Shown here: piece by piece, positions 34,821 through 44,682 of the stretch
Position numbering within the stretch: the stretch's first letter is position 1
How the letters are laid out: every line of letters begins with the position of its first letter
Source of the DNA: an uncultured Tenacibaculum sp.
GTDB taxonomy: Bacteria > Bacteroidota > Bacteroidia > Flavobacteriales > Flavobacteriaceae
DNA: 64,000 nucleotides
Reading direction: 5' to 3'
NCBI GenBank assembly: GCA_947496185.1
Contig: CANMCD010000006.1
Coordinates: forward strand, 168,893 to 232,892
The notes under the pieces: generated by a model
Database searches by the model: none
What the model was told of the DNA's origin: nothing
The model's input: the letters and a program-made list of their open reading frames with translations, nothing else
Position numbers and translations under genes: made by a program

Positions 34821-37800
34821 ATGTTTTTCAAAAAAATGGTTACGGCACTTGCAATACTCGTAAGTGTTGTTTCATTTTCGCAAAACGTTTCAAACGATAA
34901 AGAAGAGGCAAAAAAAGATTCGGTACCCCCGCTTAAATATAATTTTAAGTTTGGTCAACAAGGTGGATTATTTTTAAACAACTCCTCTAAGTTTAAAGTT
35001 ACTTACGATAAAAATTTAAATAGATTTATTGTAGTAGAAAAAATTGGCGACTATTATATAGGGAATCCTAAATTTATGACGCCAAATGAGTATGCCGATT
35101 ATCGTTTGAAGAATGATATTAAAGAATATTTCAAAGAAAAATCGGATGCTGTAGATGCAAGGAAAAAAGGGAAGAAAAATGCACGAAGAAACCTCTTGCC
35201 AAAATACTATGTAAATTCCAAGTTTTTTGAGTCTGTTTTTGGAGGTAACACTGTTGAAGTAATTCCGAGAGGACAGGTGAACATCAAATTAGGAGGCGTC
35301 TATCAAAATAATGAGAATCCTCAAATATCTATAGATAATCAAAGCAGTTTCACTTTTGATTTTGATCAACAAATAAGTGCTAGTTTACAGGCTAAAGTCG
35401 GAAAAAAACTTCAAGTTACTACGAATTACGACACACAGTCAACATTTGACTTTCAAAACCTTATAAAGTTGGAGTACACGCCAACGGAAGATGATATAAT
35501 TCAAGGAATTGATGCGGGTAATATTAGTATGCCCATAAAAAACTCGTTGATTAATGGTGCTCAGGCACTTTTTGGAGTAAAAACACAGTTACAATTTGGT
35601 AAGACACATGTGACAGCTGCATTTTCGCAGCAAAATTCGCAGTCAAGAACGGTAGTTGCCGAAGGAGGAGCGACCATTGAAGAATTCGAATTTAGAGCTA
35701 CAGATTATGATAATGATCGACACTTTTTCTTAGCCCAGTATTTTAGAGAAAACTATAAAAAAGCGTTAACGAACTACCCGCTTATCAACAGCCCAATAAA
35801 TATCACACGAATTGAAGTATGGGTAACCAATAGGGCACAAAATGTTAATGATTTTAGAAGTATTGTTGCCATTGGAGATTTAGGAGAATCAAATACATTG
35901 GGAACAAGTCAAAACAATTTAATCAATGCAGATGTTTTTGATCCTGCGATTACCCCTGTGCAAGCAGCAGGGATGAACCTTCCTTATAATGAAGTTAATA
36001 GGCTGAAAGATTTATTAGGTGCTGATAGTGGCATAAGAGATGTTTCGGGAATAAATGGTGCATTTGTTACGGCAGGAATCAATGGGGTGACTCAAGGGAT
36101 AGATTATTCGTATTTACAAAATGCACGAAAATTACAACCCAATGAATATAGACTTCATCCACAATTAGGATTTATCTCTTTAAACAGAAGATTGAATGAT
36201 GGGGAAGTATTGGCGGTAGCCTATGAATATACCGTTGTGGGAGCTACAGGAACGCAAACTGTTTTTAAAGTAGGAGAATTCTCTAATGATGGTGTAGTAG
36301 CACCTGCTAACATTGCAGTGAAACTATTGAGAAGTGAGATATTAACGACTACACGTCCAAATGTAATACCGAAAGAGCCTTTCCCGACTTGGCGATTAAT
36401 GATGAAAAACGTATATGCAATTAGTGCATATCCTCTACAACAAGAAGGATTTCGTTTTGAGCTCTTATATCGTGATGATCAGACAGGGACGATGCAAAAT
36501 ACGCTTCAAAATGCGAGCTCGGCAGCTATAAAAAATATGCCGTTAATGCAATTATTCCATATTGATAGACTCGATCAGAGTCAATATCAAGTCCCCGGGG
36601 GAGATGGTTTTTTTGATTTTATTGAAGGAGCAACCGTCAATTCAGAAAAAGGATATATGATATTTCCCGATCCAGAACCTTTTGGAAATGGATCTTATTT
36701 AGATACAAAACTTGTTGATGCCACTGATAAAAGTAAATATTTATTTAACGATTTATATTTAACCACTAAAATTCAGGCAAAAAATGAATTTCAGAATAAA
36801 GATAAGTTTTTCTTAAAGGGGTATTATAAATCCGAATCGAGTCGAGGGATTTCGTTAGGAGCGTTTAATATTCCTAGAGGGTCAGTAAATGTTACTGCTG
36901 GAGGAAGACAATTGGTAGAAGGGGTTGATTATGTGGTAGACTATCAATTAGGTAGGGTACAGATTTTGGATCCAGGTTTAGAGGCTTCAGGGGTGCCTAT
37001 TAATGCCACTGTTGAGAACAATACTTTTTTTAATCAACAACGTAAGACATTTATTGGGGTCGATGTAGAGCATCGTTTTTCTGAGAACTTTACGTTAGGA
37101 GGAACGTTTTTAAATGTAAGTGAACGTCCTATTACCCCAAAGGTTAATTTTGGAGGTGAGCCTATTGATAATAAAATGTTCGGATTGAATCTTGACTTTA
37201 CATCTGAAGTACCTTTGTTAACAAAGTTAGCCAATAAGCTTCCTTTTGTAGATACAGAAGCGCCTTCAAAGGTTTCTGTAAGAGCCGATATGGCTTATCT
37301 TTTACCCGGTTCGCCTAGCGGGATTGATGTAAACGGTACGGCAACTTCATATGTAGATGATTTTGAGGCTTCTCAAATACCGATTAGTTTAAATGCGCCC
37401 CAACAATGGTTTTTAGCGAGTACTCCAGAATCTCAAGGTTTTGAAGGAGACGCAGCTACTGTTGGATTAAAATATAATGATCACCGTGCAAAATTAGCAT
37501 GGTATACCGTAGATCAATTGTTTTACGGAACAAGTAACCGCCCTAACAATATTAACGAAACAGAATTATCAAGGGATGAAGTGAGGCAGATTCGTTTTGA
37601 AGAATTATTTGATTTGGATTTGGATATCACCCAACAAAATTTGGTAAGAACATTAGATTTAGCCTATTTTCCTTCAGAAAGAGGCCCTTATAATTTTAAC
37701 GATGATGAAGTAACTGCGCCTATTGTTGATGGTAAAGTTCAATTTACGAATCCTGAAGACAATTGGGGAGGGATTATGAGAGCCTTGACCACTAATAATT

Positions 37801-40800
37801 TTGAACAAGCAAATGTTGAGTATATCCAATTTTGGTTGATGGATCCTTATACTAATTATAGTATTACTGAAGAAGAGGGGGTGCCTGCTAATATTGATCC
37901 AAAGTTAGATATAAACAAGGTTGGTAAATTGTTGATTAATCTTGGTAATATATCAGAAGACATTTTAAAAGATAGTTACAAACAATATGAAAATGGATTA
38001 CCAGAAGATGGGGTGAAAAATGAAAGTAATGTGAATGCGTCGCCATGGGGTATGACTCCTAAGAACCCTTCAATTTTATATGCTTTTTCCAATAGTGACG
38101 GTGCAAGAGTACACCAAGATGTAGGGTTGGATGGATTAAATGACGAAGAAGAAAAAAGAGTGTTTGGTTTTGGTGGGGAAGCTTTTCCAAGTCGTTATCA
38201 AAACTTACCTGATCCTGCAGGAGATAATTTTCAGTTTTACAGAGGAGGTGATATGGATGCTAGGGGTGCTTCGATATTAACTCGTTATAAGGATTTTAAT
38301 AATACCCAAGGAAATTCGCCAACATTAAATCAGACAGGGGAGGCTTTTCCTACACAATCAAATACATATCCAGATACTGAAGATATTAACAAAGATCAGA
38401 CGATGAATCCTGTGAGTAGTTATTTTGAATATGAGATATCATTGGATAAAACAGAACTAGATAAGGGTGTAGGGTTTAATCATATAGTAGATGTTAAAAC
38501 GAGTAGTGTAACTCTACAAAATGGAAGTACGCGAAATACCAAATGGTATCAATTTAGAATTCCAGTTAGAGGAGGTACGCCTGTTAACGGTATTTCGGAT
38601 TTTAACAGTATTCGTTTTATCAGAATGTTCTTAACAAAATTTAAAATACCAATAGTTTTACGTTTAGGAGAATTAGAGTTGGTACGAAGTGATTGGAGAA
38701 GGTTTACCCAAGGTTTAAGTAATGATCAGTTAAACAAATTTGAAATAGGAGTCGTTAATATTGAGCAAAATCAAGATAAATATGCTTTACCACCCGGTAT
38801 TGTGCGTGAACAATTACAAGGGACTAACAGGATTCAGCGTCAAAACGAGCAATCTGTCACCTTAAAGGTTACAGACTTACCAACCGATTCTATTAGAACT
38901 ATCTATAAAAATATTAGTATTGACATGCGTAGGTATAAAAACTTGCGAATGTTTTTACATGCTGAAGACCCTAATCCTAATAATACTGCTATACAACAGG
39001 GAGCTAATACCAATGCTGTTGCTATTGTTCGTTTGGGTACCGACTTAAACGACAACTATTATGAAATAGAAAAACCGTTGGTATATTCCAAAAATTCTGA
39101 TGTAGCAGATAGGGTTTGGCCAGAAGTAAACAACTTAGACGTTATTTTATCTGAGCTCGCAAATTTAAAATTAGAAAGGCCGCTTACTAACATTACCAAT
39201 GTTTACTCAGCTACAAGCTCAAATGGACTAAAAATTTCCGTAAAAGGAAATCCGACATTGGCACAAATACGGACAGTATCTTTAGGAGTCAAAAATTTAG
39301 ACAATACCAATAAGTCCATAGAAGTATGGTTTAATGAAATGCGCGTGGTTGGTTTTGATAACAAAGGAGGGTGGGCAGCCGTAGTGAATGCTGATGCCAA
39401 TTTTGCAGATGTAATGAATGTTTCGCTTGGAGGACGAATGTCTACTATAGGTTTTGGTAATGTAGAAGATCGTGTACAACAAAGAAGTTTGGAAGAAGTA
39501 AAACAATATGATGTAGCCACCAACGTACAATTAGGTAAAATGATGCCTCCAAAATGGAATTTACAAGTACCGATGAGTTTGAGTTATGGGGAAGAGTTTA
39601 GAGATCCAAAATACGACCCTCAATTTCAGGATGTAGAATTAAAAGACGCCCTTGACAAAAACCCTAATAGTAAGAATGCACAAGATTATACACGTCGTAA
39701 AAGCATTAGTTTTATTAACGTTAAGAAAAACAGAAATCCAGAAAGTAAAAAGAAGCAAAAGTTTTATGATGTAGAAAACCTTTCTGTTTCTTATTCTTTT
39801 AATGAAGAATTTCATAAAGATTATAATATTGAACGCTTTGTCAATCAAAATTTGATGGCTGGGGCTAGTTATAATTTTACTTTCAAGCCATTTGTTATTG
39901 AGCCATTTAAGAAGTCAAAGGCATTTAAAAGTAAGTATCTACGTTTTATTAGAGATCTGAATATAAATCCAGTACCAAAGGCGATAGCAATCAATTCTAG
40001 AATTAACAGAAATTATAGTGCACAGCAATCAAGAAACCTAATTGAAGGATTGACACCACAGCCAGAATTGAAACAACGTAATTTTGGATTTAACTGGGAT
40101 TATACAGTTGGTTTTGATTTGACAAAATCGGTACAATTGAATTTTAATGCAACCAACAACTATATCTATGATAGTTTTGGACAAGATGAAGATCTTGAAA
40201 TTTATGACAAGTTCTTTCATGTGGGTAGGCCTAATAACTATAGTCAAAAATTAAATGGAACCTACAAATTACCAATCAATAAGCTGCCGTATTTGAAATT
40301 TATCAATGCAGATTACGGGTATACAGCAGACTTTAATTGGCAAGGAACTTCTCAGAGTCCTATATTCAATGCAAATGGAGAGCAAATTGGGGATATCAGA
40401 GATAAGATTGGTAATATGATTCAAAATGCCAATACACACAATTTAAACGGAGCAATTGATTTTGGAAGACTATATAAGACATTAAAACTAGAACAGTTAC
40501 TCGTTAAAAAAGCTAGAAGACGTGGCCCTATTAAGAAAGGATCATTAAAATTAGCTAGTAAAAACACCAAAAAACCAGAACAAAAGCTAAAACTTAAGAA
40601 GAATGCTAGTTTTGGACAAAAAGCCCTTAAGGGATTATACGATGTATTGACATCGGTAAAAAGAGCGAAGATAAGTTATAGTCAAAACAATGGAACGTTG
40701 TTACAAGGATATTTACCTTCAGTAGGTTTTTTAGGAAGAACGCGACACGGTGGTGCTATGGCACCAACATTAGGTTTCGTTTTTGGAAGTCAAACAGACA

Positions 40801-41999
40801 TATTAAGGAATGCCATTGAAAATAACTGGTTAGTAACTCGTGATCCTAACAATGCGGATGATACTTATTACAATAAAAACTACAATAAAACCAGTGATAG
40901 AAAGTTAGACTATACCATTTCTGTAAAGCCTTTTAAATCGCTCACCATAGATTTTAGAGGGAACAGAATACAGACAAGTAATCTTACGAGTCAGTTAGAT
41001 GTTATTTCGAATGGTACTGGTGGGTTTCATCAAAACCCAGACATCAAAACTTTTGAAACAGGTAACTATAGTATCAGTCATTTTATGCTAAGTACAATGT
41101 TTACCGATAGCGAGGCATTGTATCAAAACTTTTTAAGCTATAGGAGTACCATAGCTCAGCGATTACATGCAGAGACAGGTTTGCCTACAGCAGCTAACCC
41201 TAATGATCCTGGCTTTAAAGAAAACGGACAGCAAGTAATGTTACCTGCGTTCTTAGCAGCGTATTCGGGAGGTGACCCTAATACAGCAAGTACGGGAATT
41301 TTTAAGGATATCCCGATTCCAAATTGGACGATGCGATACAACGGTTTAATGAAATATAAATGGTTTAAAAAGAACTTTTCATCTTTTACAGTTTCACACG
41401 GGTATAAATCTTCGTATACTATTGGAAATTACACGAATAATTTAGAATATGATGAAAATGATCTAACAAAAACAAATACTTCTAGTAATTATCAACCAAA
41501 ACTATTAATTTCGTCGGCAACTTTAATAGACGAATTTTCACCGCTTGTTAAAGTTGATTTTAGGATGAAAAATGCATTTTCATTCAAAGGTGAGGTAAGA
41601 AGGGATCGAAGTTTGACATTAAACTTTAATAATAATACCATTACCGATATAAAAGGTACGGAATATGTATTAGGCTTAGGCTATAAAATTAGAGATGTTA
41701 AGTTTGTAACCCGTTTTACAGGGAAGAAAGAAACGCTAAAAGGTGATATCAATCTTAGGGCAGATATTTCATTAAGAGATAACCTAACGTTGATAAGAAG
41801 TGTTGATGAGAACAACAATCAAGTAACAGGAGGAGAACGATTGTTTGGTATAAAGTTTTTGGCAGATTATAATTTGAGTAGGAATCTAACAGCATCTTTT
41901 TACTACAATCATCAAACATTTAATTATGCTATTTCAACCACATTCCCAAGACAATCCATAAATGCAGGATTCAACTTAGTGTATAATTTAGGAAATTAA
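34821..41999 (+). CDS. sprA: SprA, giant outer-membrane translocon of the type IX secretion system
   Basis: About 2392 residues from the ATG at 34821, where the signal peptide begins (MFFKKMVTALAILVSVVSFSQ). A GTG three codons upstream is the alternative. This is the expected size for SprA (Sov in Porphyromonas), the 36-strand barrel that exports folded T9SS cargo and is required for gliding. Visible family features include an N-terminal LPKYYVNSKFFESVFGG segment, repeated VNVTAGGRQLVEGVDYVVDY-type domains, long plug-like regions and a C-terminal barrel that ends INAGFNLVYNLGN. It is completely open over 7.2 kb. Its cargo would include the sorting-domain proteins in this window (the PorZ-like protein and the S8 protease). 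Confidence 0.97.
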   Translation: MFFKKMVTALAILVSVVSFSQNVSNDKEEAKKDSVPPLKYNFKFGQQGGLFLNNSSKFKVTYDKNLNRFIVVEKIGDYYIGNPKFMTPNEYADYRLKNDIKEYFKEKSDAVDARKKGKKNARRNLLPKYYVNSKFFESVFGGNTVEVIPRGQVNIKLGGVYQNNENPQISIDNQSSFTFDFDQQISASLQAKVGKKLQVTTNYDTQSTFDFQNLIKLEYTPTEDDIIQGIDAGNISMPIKNSLINGAQALFGVKTQLQFGKTHVTAAFSQQNSQSRTVVAEGGATIEEFEFRATDYDNDRHFFLAQYFRENYKKALTNYPLINSPINITRIEVWVTNRAQNVNDFRSIVAIGDLGESNTLGTSQNNLINADVFDPAITPVQAAGMNLPYNEVNRLKDLLGADSGIRDVSGINGAFVTAGINGVTQGIDYSYLQNARKLQPNEYRLHPQLGFISLNRRLNDGEVLAVAYEYTVVGATGTQTVFKVGEFSNDGVVAPANIAVKLLRSEILTTTRPNVIPKEPFPTWRLMMKNVYAISAYPLQQEGFRFELLYRDDQTGTMQNTLQNASSAAIKNMPLMQLFHIDRLDQSQYQVPGGDGFFDFIEGATVNSEKGYMIFPDPEPFGNGSYLDTKLVDATDKSKYLFNDLYLTTKIQAKNEFQNKDKFFLKGYYKSESSRGISLGAFNIPRGSVNVTAGGRQLVEGVDYVVDYQLGRVQILDPGLEASGVPINATVENNTFFNQQRKTFIGVDVEHRFSENFTLGGTFLNVSERPITPKVNFGGEPIDNKMFGLNLDFTSEVPLLTKLANKLPFVDTEAPSKVSVRADMAYLLPGSPSGIDVNGTATSYVDDFEASQIPISLNAPQQWFLASTPESQGFEGDAATVGLKYNDHRAKLAWYTVDQLFYGTSNRPNNINETELSRDEVRQIRFEELFDLDLDITQQNLVRTLDLAYFPSERGPYNFNDDEVTAPIVDGKVQFTNPEDNWGGIMRALTTNNFEQANVEYIQFWLMDPYTNYSITEEEGVPANIDPKLDINKVGKLLINLGNISEDILKDSYKQYENGLPEDGVKNESNVNASPWGMTPKNPSILYAFSNSDGARVHQDVGLDGLNDEEEKRVFGFGGEAFPSRYQNLPDPAGDNFQFYRGGDMDARGASILTRYKDFNNTQGNSPTLNQTGEAFPTQSNTYPDTEDINKDQTMNPVSSYFEYEISLDKTELDKGVGFNHIVDVKTSSVTLQNGSTRNTKWYQFRIPVRGGTPVNGISDFNSIRFIRMFLTKFKIPIVLRLGELELVRSDWRRFTQGLSNDQLNKFEIGVVNIEQNQDKYALPPGIVREQLQGTNRIQRQNEQSVTLKVTDLPTDSIRTIYKNISIDMRRYKNLRMFLHAEDPNPNNTAIQQGANTNAVAIVRLGTDLNDNYYEIEKPLVYSKNSDVADRVWPEVNNLDVILSELANLKLERPLTNITNVYSATSSNGLKISVKGNPTLAQIRTVSLGVKNLDNTNKSIEVWFNEMRVVGFDNKGGWAAVVNADANFADVMNVSLGGRMSTIGFGNVEDRVQQRSLEEVKQYDVATNVQLGKMMPPKWNLQVPMSLSYGEEFRDPKYDPQFQDVELKDALDKNPNSKNAQDYTRRKSISFINVKKNRNPESKKKQKFYDVENLSVSYSFNEEFHKDYNIERFVNQNLMAGASYNFTFKPFVIEPFKKSKAFKSKYLRFIRDLNINPVPKAIAINSRINRNYSAQQSRNLIEGLTPQPELKQRNFGFNWDYTVGFDLTKSVQLNFNATNNYIYDSFGQDEDLEIYDKFFHVGRPNNYSQKLNGTYKLPINKLPYLKFINADYGYTADFNWQGTSQSPIFNANGEQIGDIRDKIGNMIQNANTHNLNGAIDFGRLYKTLKLEQLLVKKARRRGPIKKGSLKLASKNTKKPEQKLKLKKNASFGQKALKGLYDVLTSVKRAKISYSQNNGTLLQGYLPSVGFLGRTRHGGAMAPTLGFVFGSQTDILRNAIENNWLVTRDPNNADDTYYNKNYNKTSDRKLDYTISVKPFKSLTIDFRGNRIQTSNLTSQLDVISNGTGGFHQNPDIKTFETGNYSISHFMLSTMFTDSEALYQNFLSYRSTIAQRLHAETGLPTAANPNDPGFKENGQQVMLPAFLAAYSGGDPNTASTGIFKDIPIPNWTMRYNGLMKYKWFKKNFSSFTVSHGYKSSYTIGNYTNNLEYDENDLTKTNTSSNYQPKLLISSATLIDEFSPLVKVDFRMKNAFSFKGEVRRDRSLTLNFNNNTITDIKGTEYVLGLGYKIRDVKFVTRFTGKKETLKGDINLRADISLRDNLTLIRSVDENNNQVTGGERLFGIKFLADYNLSRNLTASFYYNHQTFNYAISTTFPRQSINAGFNLVYNLGN

Positions 42000-42032
42000 A
42001 AAAACAAACTAAAATATAAAACATACAAGACA

Positions 42033-42413
42033 ATGAATGTGCCATCAGAATTAAAGTATACAAAAGATCACGAGTGGGTAAAGGTTGAAGGAGATATCGC
42101 AACTATTGGGATTACTGATTTTGCTCAAGGAGAGTTAGGAGATATCGTTTATGTAGAAGTAGATACTTTAGACGATACTGTAGAGATTGAAGAGGTTTTT
42201 GGTTCAGTTGAGGCAGTAAAAACTGTTTCAGATTTGTTTATGCCTTTAACAGGAGAGGTAATTGAGTTTAATGAAGCATTAGAAGACGAACCAGAATTGG
42301 TAAATGCAGATCCTTATGGAAAAGGATGGATGATCAAAGTAAAGCTATCAGATGCTGCTCAAGTAGAAAATTTATTAGATGTCGATGCTTATAAAGAGTT
42401 GGTTCAAGGATAA
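42033..42413 (+). CDS. gcvH: glycine cleavage system H protein
   Basis: 126 residues, the normal length. The lipoylation site is Lys63 in [12 protein letters not shown], within the hammerhead fold: [42 protein letters not shown] and [12 protein letters not shown]. GcvH carries the aminomethyl group between the P, T and L proteins of glycine cleavage and feeds C1 units to folate. The other gcv genes are not in this window. It is 33 bases behind sprA and 7 bases ahead of the VanZ gene, so the three probably form one transcript. The sprA-gcvH link is, to my knowledge, common in flavobacteria and has no known functional reason. Confidence 0.97.
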   Translation: MNVPSELKYTKDHEWVKVEGDIATIGITDFAQGELGDIVYVEVDTLDDTVEIEEVFGSVEAVKTVSDLFMPLTGEVIEFNEALEDEPELVNADPYGKGWMIKVKLSDAAQVENLLDVDAYKELVQG

Positions 42414-42420
42414 AAAAATA

Positions 42421-42756
42421 ATGACAATAATGGCGATACTTGTAACTATGAGTATCGCCATTCTTTGTTTGATCCCGTTGAAGGGACACCCTAAAATTAT
42501 AAGTAATGTAGATAAGATAGAGCACGCTTTTGCCTATTTCGTACTTACACTATTTTGGTTATTTTCACTACCAAAAACAAAAAAAACGCAATACCTACTT
42601 CTTATTATCTGCTTTTTTTTCGGTATAGTTATTGAAGTTTTACAAGAAACAACCACCACTTATAGAACTGGAGATTATTTAGATGTGATCGCTAATTCTA
42701 CGGGGATTGTTTTCGGTTACGTAGCCTTTAAAGTTTTTTTCAAAAAGAATTCTTAG
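42421..42756 (+). CDS. VanZ-family small membrane protein
   Basis: 111 residues from the ATG at 42421, 7 bases after gcvH. An earlier in-frame start inside gcvH is less likely. Four hydrophobic segments are seen (about 5-22, 38-56, 62-80 and 90-107). VanZ family hallmarks include DKIEHAFAYFVLTLFW in the second helix and VLQETTTTYRTGDYLDVIANSTGI, where the conserved G-D-x-x-D-x-x-x-N stands before the last helix. VanZ proteins give low-level teicoplanin resistance in enterococci, but members in Bacteroidota have no known role. It is the last gene of the sprA-gcvH unit. Confidence 0.87.
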   Translation: MTIMAILVTMSIAILCLIPLKGHPKIISNVDKIEHAFAYFVLTLFWLFSLPKTKKTQYLLLIICFFFGIVIEVLQETTTTYRTGDYLDVIANSTGIVFGYVAFKVFFKKNS

Positions 42757-42844
42757 TAAAAATTAAGCTTGTACAAGTTCATTATACCCGAATTATATAC
42801 AGTTCGGGGAGAAACTAATTATGAACAATTAAAAACATTACGAA

Positions 42845-42899
42845 ATGGAAAACAAAAAAAATCAAAACTCAAATCTAGAGAATTATAGAAAAAATCTTT
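42845..42899 (+). other. out-of-frame N-terminal segment of the first tonB paralogue
   Basis: An ATG at 42845 opens MENKKNQNSNLENYRK, nearly the same as the cytoplasmic N-terminus of the second paralogue (MEIKKNPKSNLENYSK). After a run of six As (42889-42894) the frame is lost; removing one A would join it to the tonB frame. This is a frameshift in a homopolymer. Confidence 0.85.
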
Positions 42900-43568
42900 G
42901 TGCAATTAGGCTTAGTTTGCGCATTATTGGTTACGTATATCGCTGTTGAAAATAAAACGTATGAGAAGGAATATGATTCCTTAGGCAGGGTAGATATGGG
43001 GGAAGAAGTACAAGATGTTACGATTGATTTTATTCCTGAGCCTCCAAAACCTGTTGAAAAAATACCACTAGCTCCAGTACCAGACAACATAAAAAAGGTT
43101 GATAATGAAGAGGAAGAAGATGCTATTATTTTTGAATCTACCGAAGACGAACCCGATGTGCCTTTAAAATTAGAAGATCTAGTGGAGGTTGATGTAGATG
43201 AGCCTATTAAGGAAGATGTTCCTTTTGCAGTGATTGAAAATGTACCTGTTTTTCCGGGGTGTACAGGAACAAATGATGAAAAAAAGCAATGTTTAGAGAA
43301 AAAAATGCAAAAACATGTGCAAAGGTATTTTGATGCTGATTTGGCAAATGAATTGGGGTTAGCACCGGGTAAGAAAAGAATATTTTTACAATTTAAAATT
43401 GGAAAAACAGGAAAAATAGAAGATGTTCAAGCCAGAGCCCCACATCCAAGATTGAAAAAAGAAGCGTTTCGTATTGCAGAAAAATTACCTTTAATGGAAC
43501 CAGGTAAACAACAAGGAAGGCCTGTAAGAGTGAAATATACGATTCCAATTACGTTTAAAGTAGAATAA
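42900..43568 (+). CDS. TonB-like energy transducer, first of two paralogues (N-terminus frameshifted)
   Basis: 222 codons are open from a GTG at 42900, starting directly at the transmembrane helix (LGLVCALLVTYIAV). A proline-rich and acidic periplasmic linker (residues about 30-110) and a C-terminal TonB domain follow. The latter includes FPGCTGTNDEKKQCLEKKM, RYFDADLANELGLAPGKKRI and RVKYTIPITFKVE. TonB spans the periplasm and passes proton-motive energy from ExbB/D to outer-membrane receptors. The usual basic cytoplasmic tail is only present out of frame (42845-42899), so the product is either inserted without it or poorly made. It is 70% or more like the gene downstream by eye. Confidence 0.75.
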   Translation: MQLGLVCALLVTYIAVENKTYEKEYDSLGRVDMGEEVQDVTIDFIPEPPKPVEKIPLAPVPDNIKKVDNEEEEDAIIFESTEDEPDVPLKLEDLVEVDVDEPIKEDVPFAVIENVPVFPGCTGTNDEKKQCLEKKMQKHVQRYFDADLANELGLAPGKKRIFLQFKIGKTGKIEDVQARAPHPRLKKEAFRIAEKLPLMEPGKQQGRPVRVKYTIPITFKVE

Positions 43569-43894
43569 CTTCAAAAATATAAAGAGTTGTTTTAGAGTGT
43601 GTTTTGAATCATTTTGTGGTTTAAAACACGCTTTTTCTTAGCGTTTAATTAAATAATATTTAAAGGAAGAGAATTGTTTGTTTAAAAATTAGGAATAATT
43701 ATTGATATTAAACATTTGTGTCGATATATCTGCTAAATGTAAAATTATCACTTTAGTGATGTGAAATTGTCAAAAAATGTATAGTAATGAGGCTTATTAG
43801 CTTGTTTTTTGCCAAAAAAGGGCTATTTGCTAGAAATGACTTGCAAAAGTTGAAATAATTTGAGTAAATTAGCGAACTATTAAAAATATTAGGG
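43569..43894. other. 326-base intergenic region between the tonB paralogues
   Basis: AT-rich. The only feature seen is a small inverted repeat, ATCACT-TT-AGTGAT, at 43747-43760, too short to call. A promoter for the second paralogue likely lies here. Confidence 0.45.
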
Positions 43895-44617
43895 ATGGAA
43901 ATCAAGAAAAATCCGAAGTCGAACTTAGAGAATTACAGTAAGCTTTTTATACAGCTTGGACTGGTTCTTGCACTATTTGTAACGTATGTTGCGATTGAGA
44001 ACAAAACATATGATAAGGAATACGGTGATTTAGGGATGGCAGATATGGCATCAGATGTAGAAGAAGAAACTATAGAAATTCAGCCAGAACCACCCAAACC
44101 ACAACAAAATACACCACCACCACCAGCACCAGAAAAAATCGAAATCGTAGAGGACGAAAAAGAAGTAGAAGAAACTGTTATAGAGTCAACGGAAACGGAT
44201 GAATCTGAAGCTGTAGAGGTAGAAGAAATTGAAGAGGTAGAAGAGGAGGAAGAAGTAGTAGAAGATGTACCTTTTTCTATCATTGAAGACGTACCTGTAT
44301 TTCCTGGGTGTTCAGGTTCAAAGGCACAGAAAAAGGCGTGTTTGAACAAAAAAATGCAGAAACACGTACAAAGATATTTTGATGCTGAATTAGCAAATGA
44401 ATTAGGATTGTCACCAGGTAAGAAAAGAATATTTTTGCTATTCAAAATTGGTAAAACTGGAAAAATCGAAGATATTCAAGCAAGAGCTCCGCATCCTAGA
44501 TTAAAGAAAGAAGCAATTCGTATAGCAAAGAAATTGCCCCAAATGCAACCAGGAAAACAAAGAGGTAGACCTGTAAGAGTAGGGTACACACTTCCGATTA
44601 CATTTAATGTAGAGTAA
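43895..44617 (+). CDS. TonB-like energy transducer, second paralogue
   Basis: 240 residues and intact. A short basic cytoplasmic tail (MEIKKNPKSNLENYSKLF) leads into a transmembrane helix (IQLGLVLALFVTYVAI). A Pro- and Glu-rich linker (QPEPPKPQQNTPPPPAPE, then an almost continuous Glu/Val tract at about 95-125) spans the periplasm. The C-terminal TonB domain contains FPGCSGSKAQKKACLNKKM, LANELGLSPGKKRIFL and RVGYTLPITFNVE. It arose with the upstream gene by tandem duplication. It should energise outer-membrane receptors such as those at 349-2811. The two conserved Cys around the FPGC motif are shared by both copies. Confidence 0.9.
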   Translation: MEIKKNPKSNLENYSKLFIQLGLVLALFVTYVAIENKTYDKEYGDLGMADMASDVEEETIEIQPEPPKPQQNTPPPPAPEKIEIVEDEKEVEETVIESTETDESEAVEVEEIEEVEEEEEVVEDVPFSIIEDVPVFPGCSGSKAQKKACLNKKMQKHVQRYFDAELANELGLSPGKKRIFLLFKIGKTGKIEDIQARAPHPRLKKEAIRIAKKLPQMQPGKQRGRPVRVGYTLPITFNVE

Positions 44618-44640
44618 TCAAAAGTGACTAATAATATCAT

Positions 44641-44669
44641 AAAAAGACTGTCTTTAAGACAGTCTTTTT
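44641..44669. terminator. hairpin terminator after tonB
   Basis: A 12-base stem (44641-44652 with 44658-44669) and a 5-base loop, ending in a T-run. Its core, GACTGTC and GACAGTC, is nearly the same as in the terminator at 12684-12709. Confidence 0.85.
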
Positions 44670-44682
44670 TATTTTTGTTATT

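Noticed and set aside
44080-44445. A Ser-rich open frame opposite the second tonB
   Set aside because: It is the complement of the Glu-rich linker; Ser/Thr repeats are produced by GAA/GAG codons read backwards.
44670-44677. TATTTTTG, a possible -7 element
   Set aside because: It lies inside the terminator's T-run and only 5 bases before the acyltransferase ATG, with no -33 partner.
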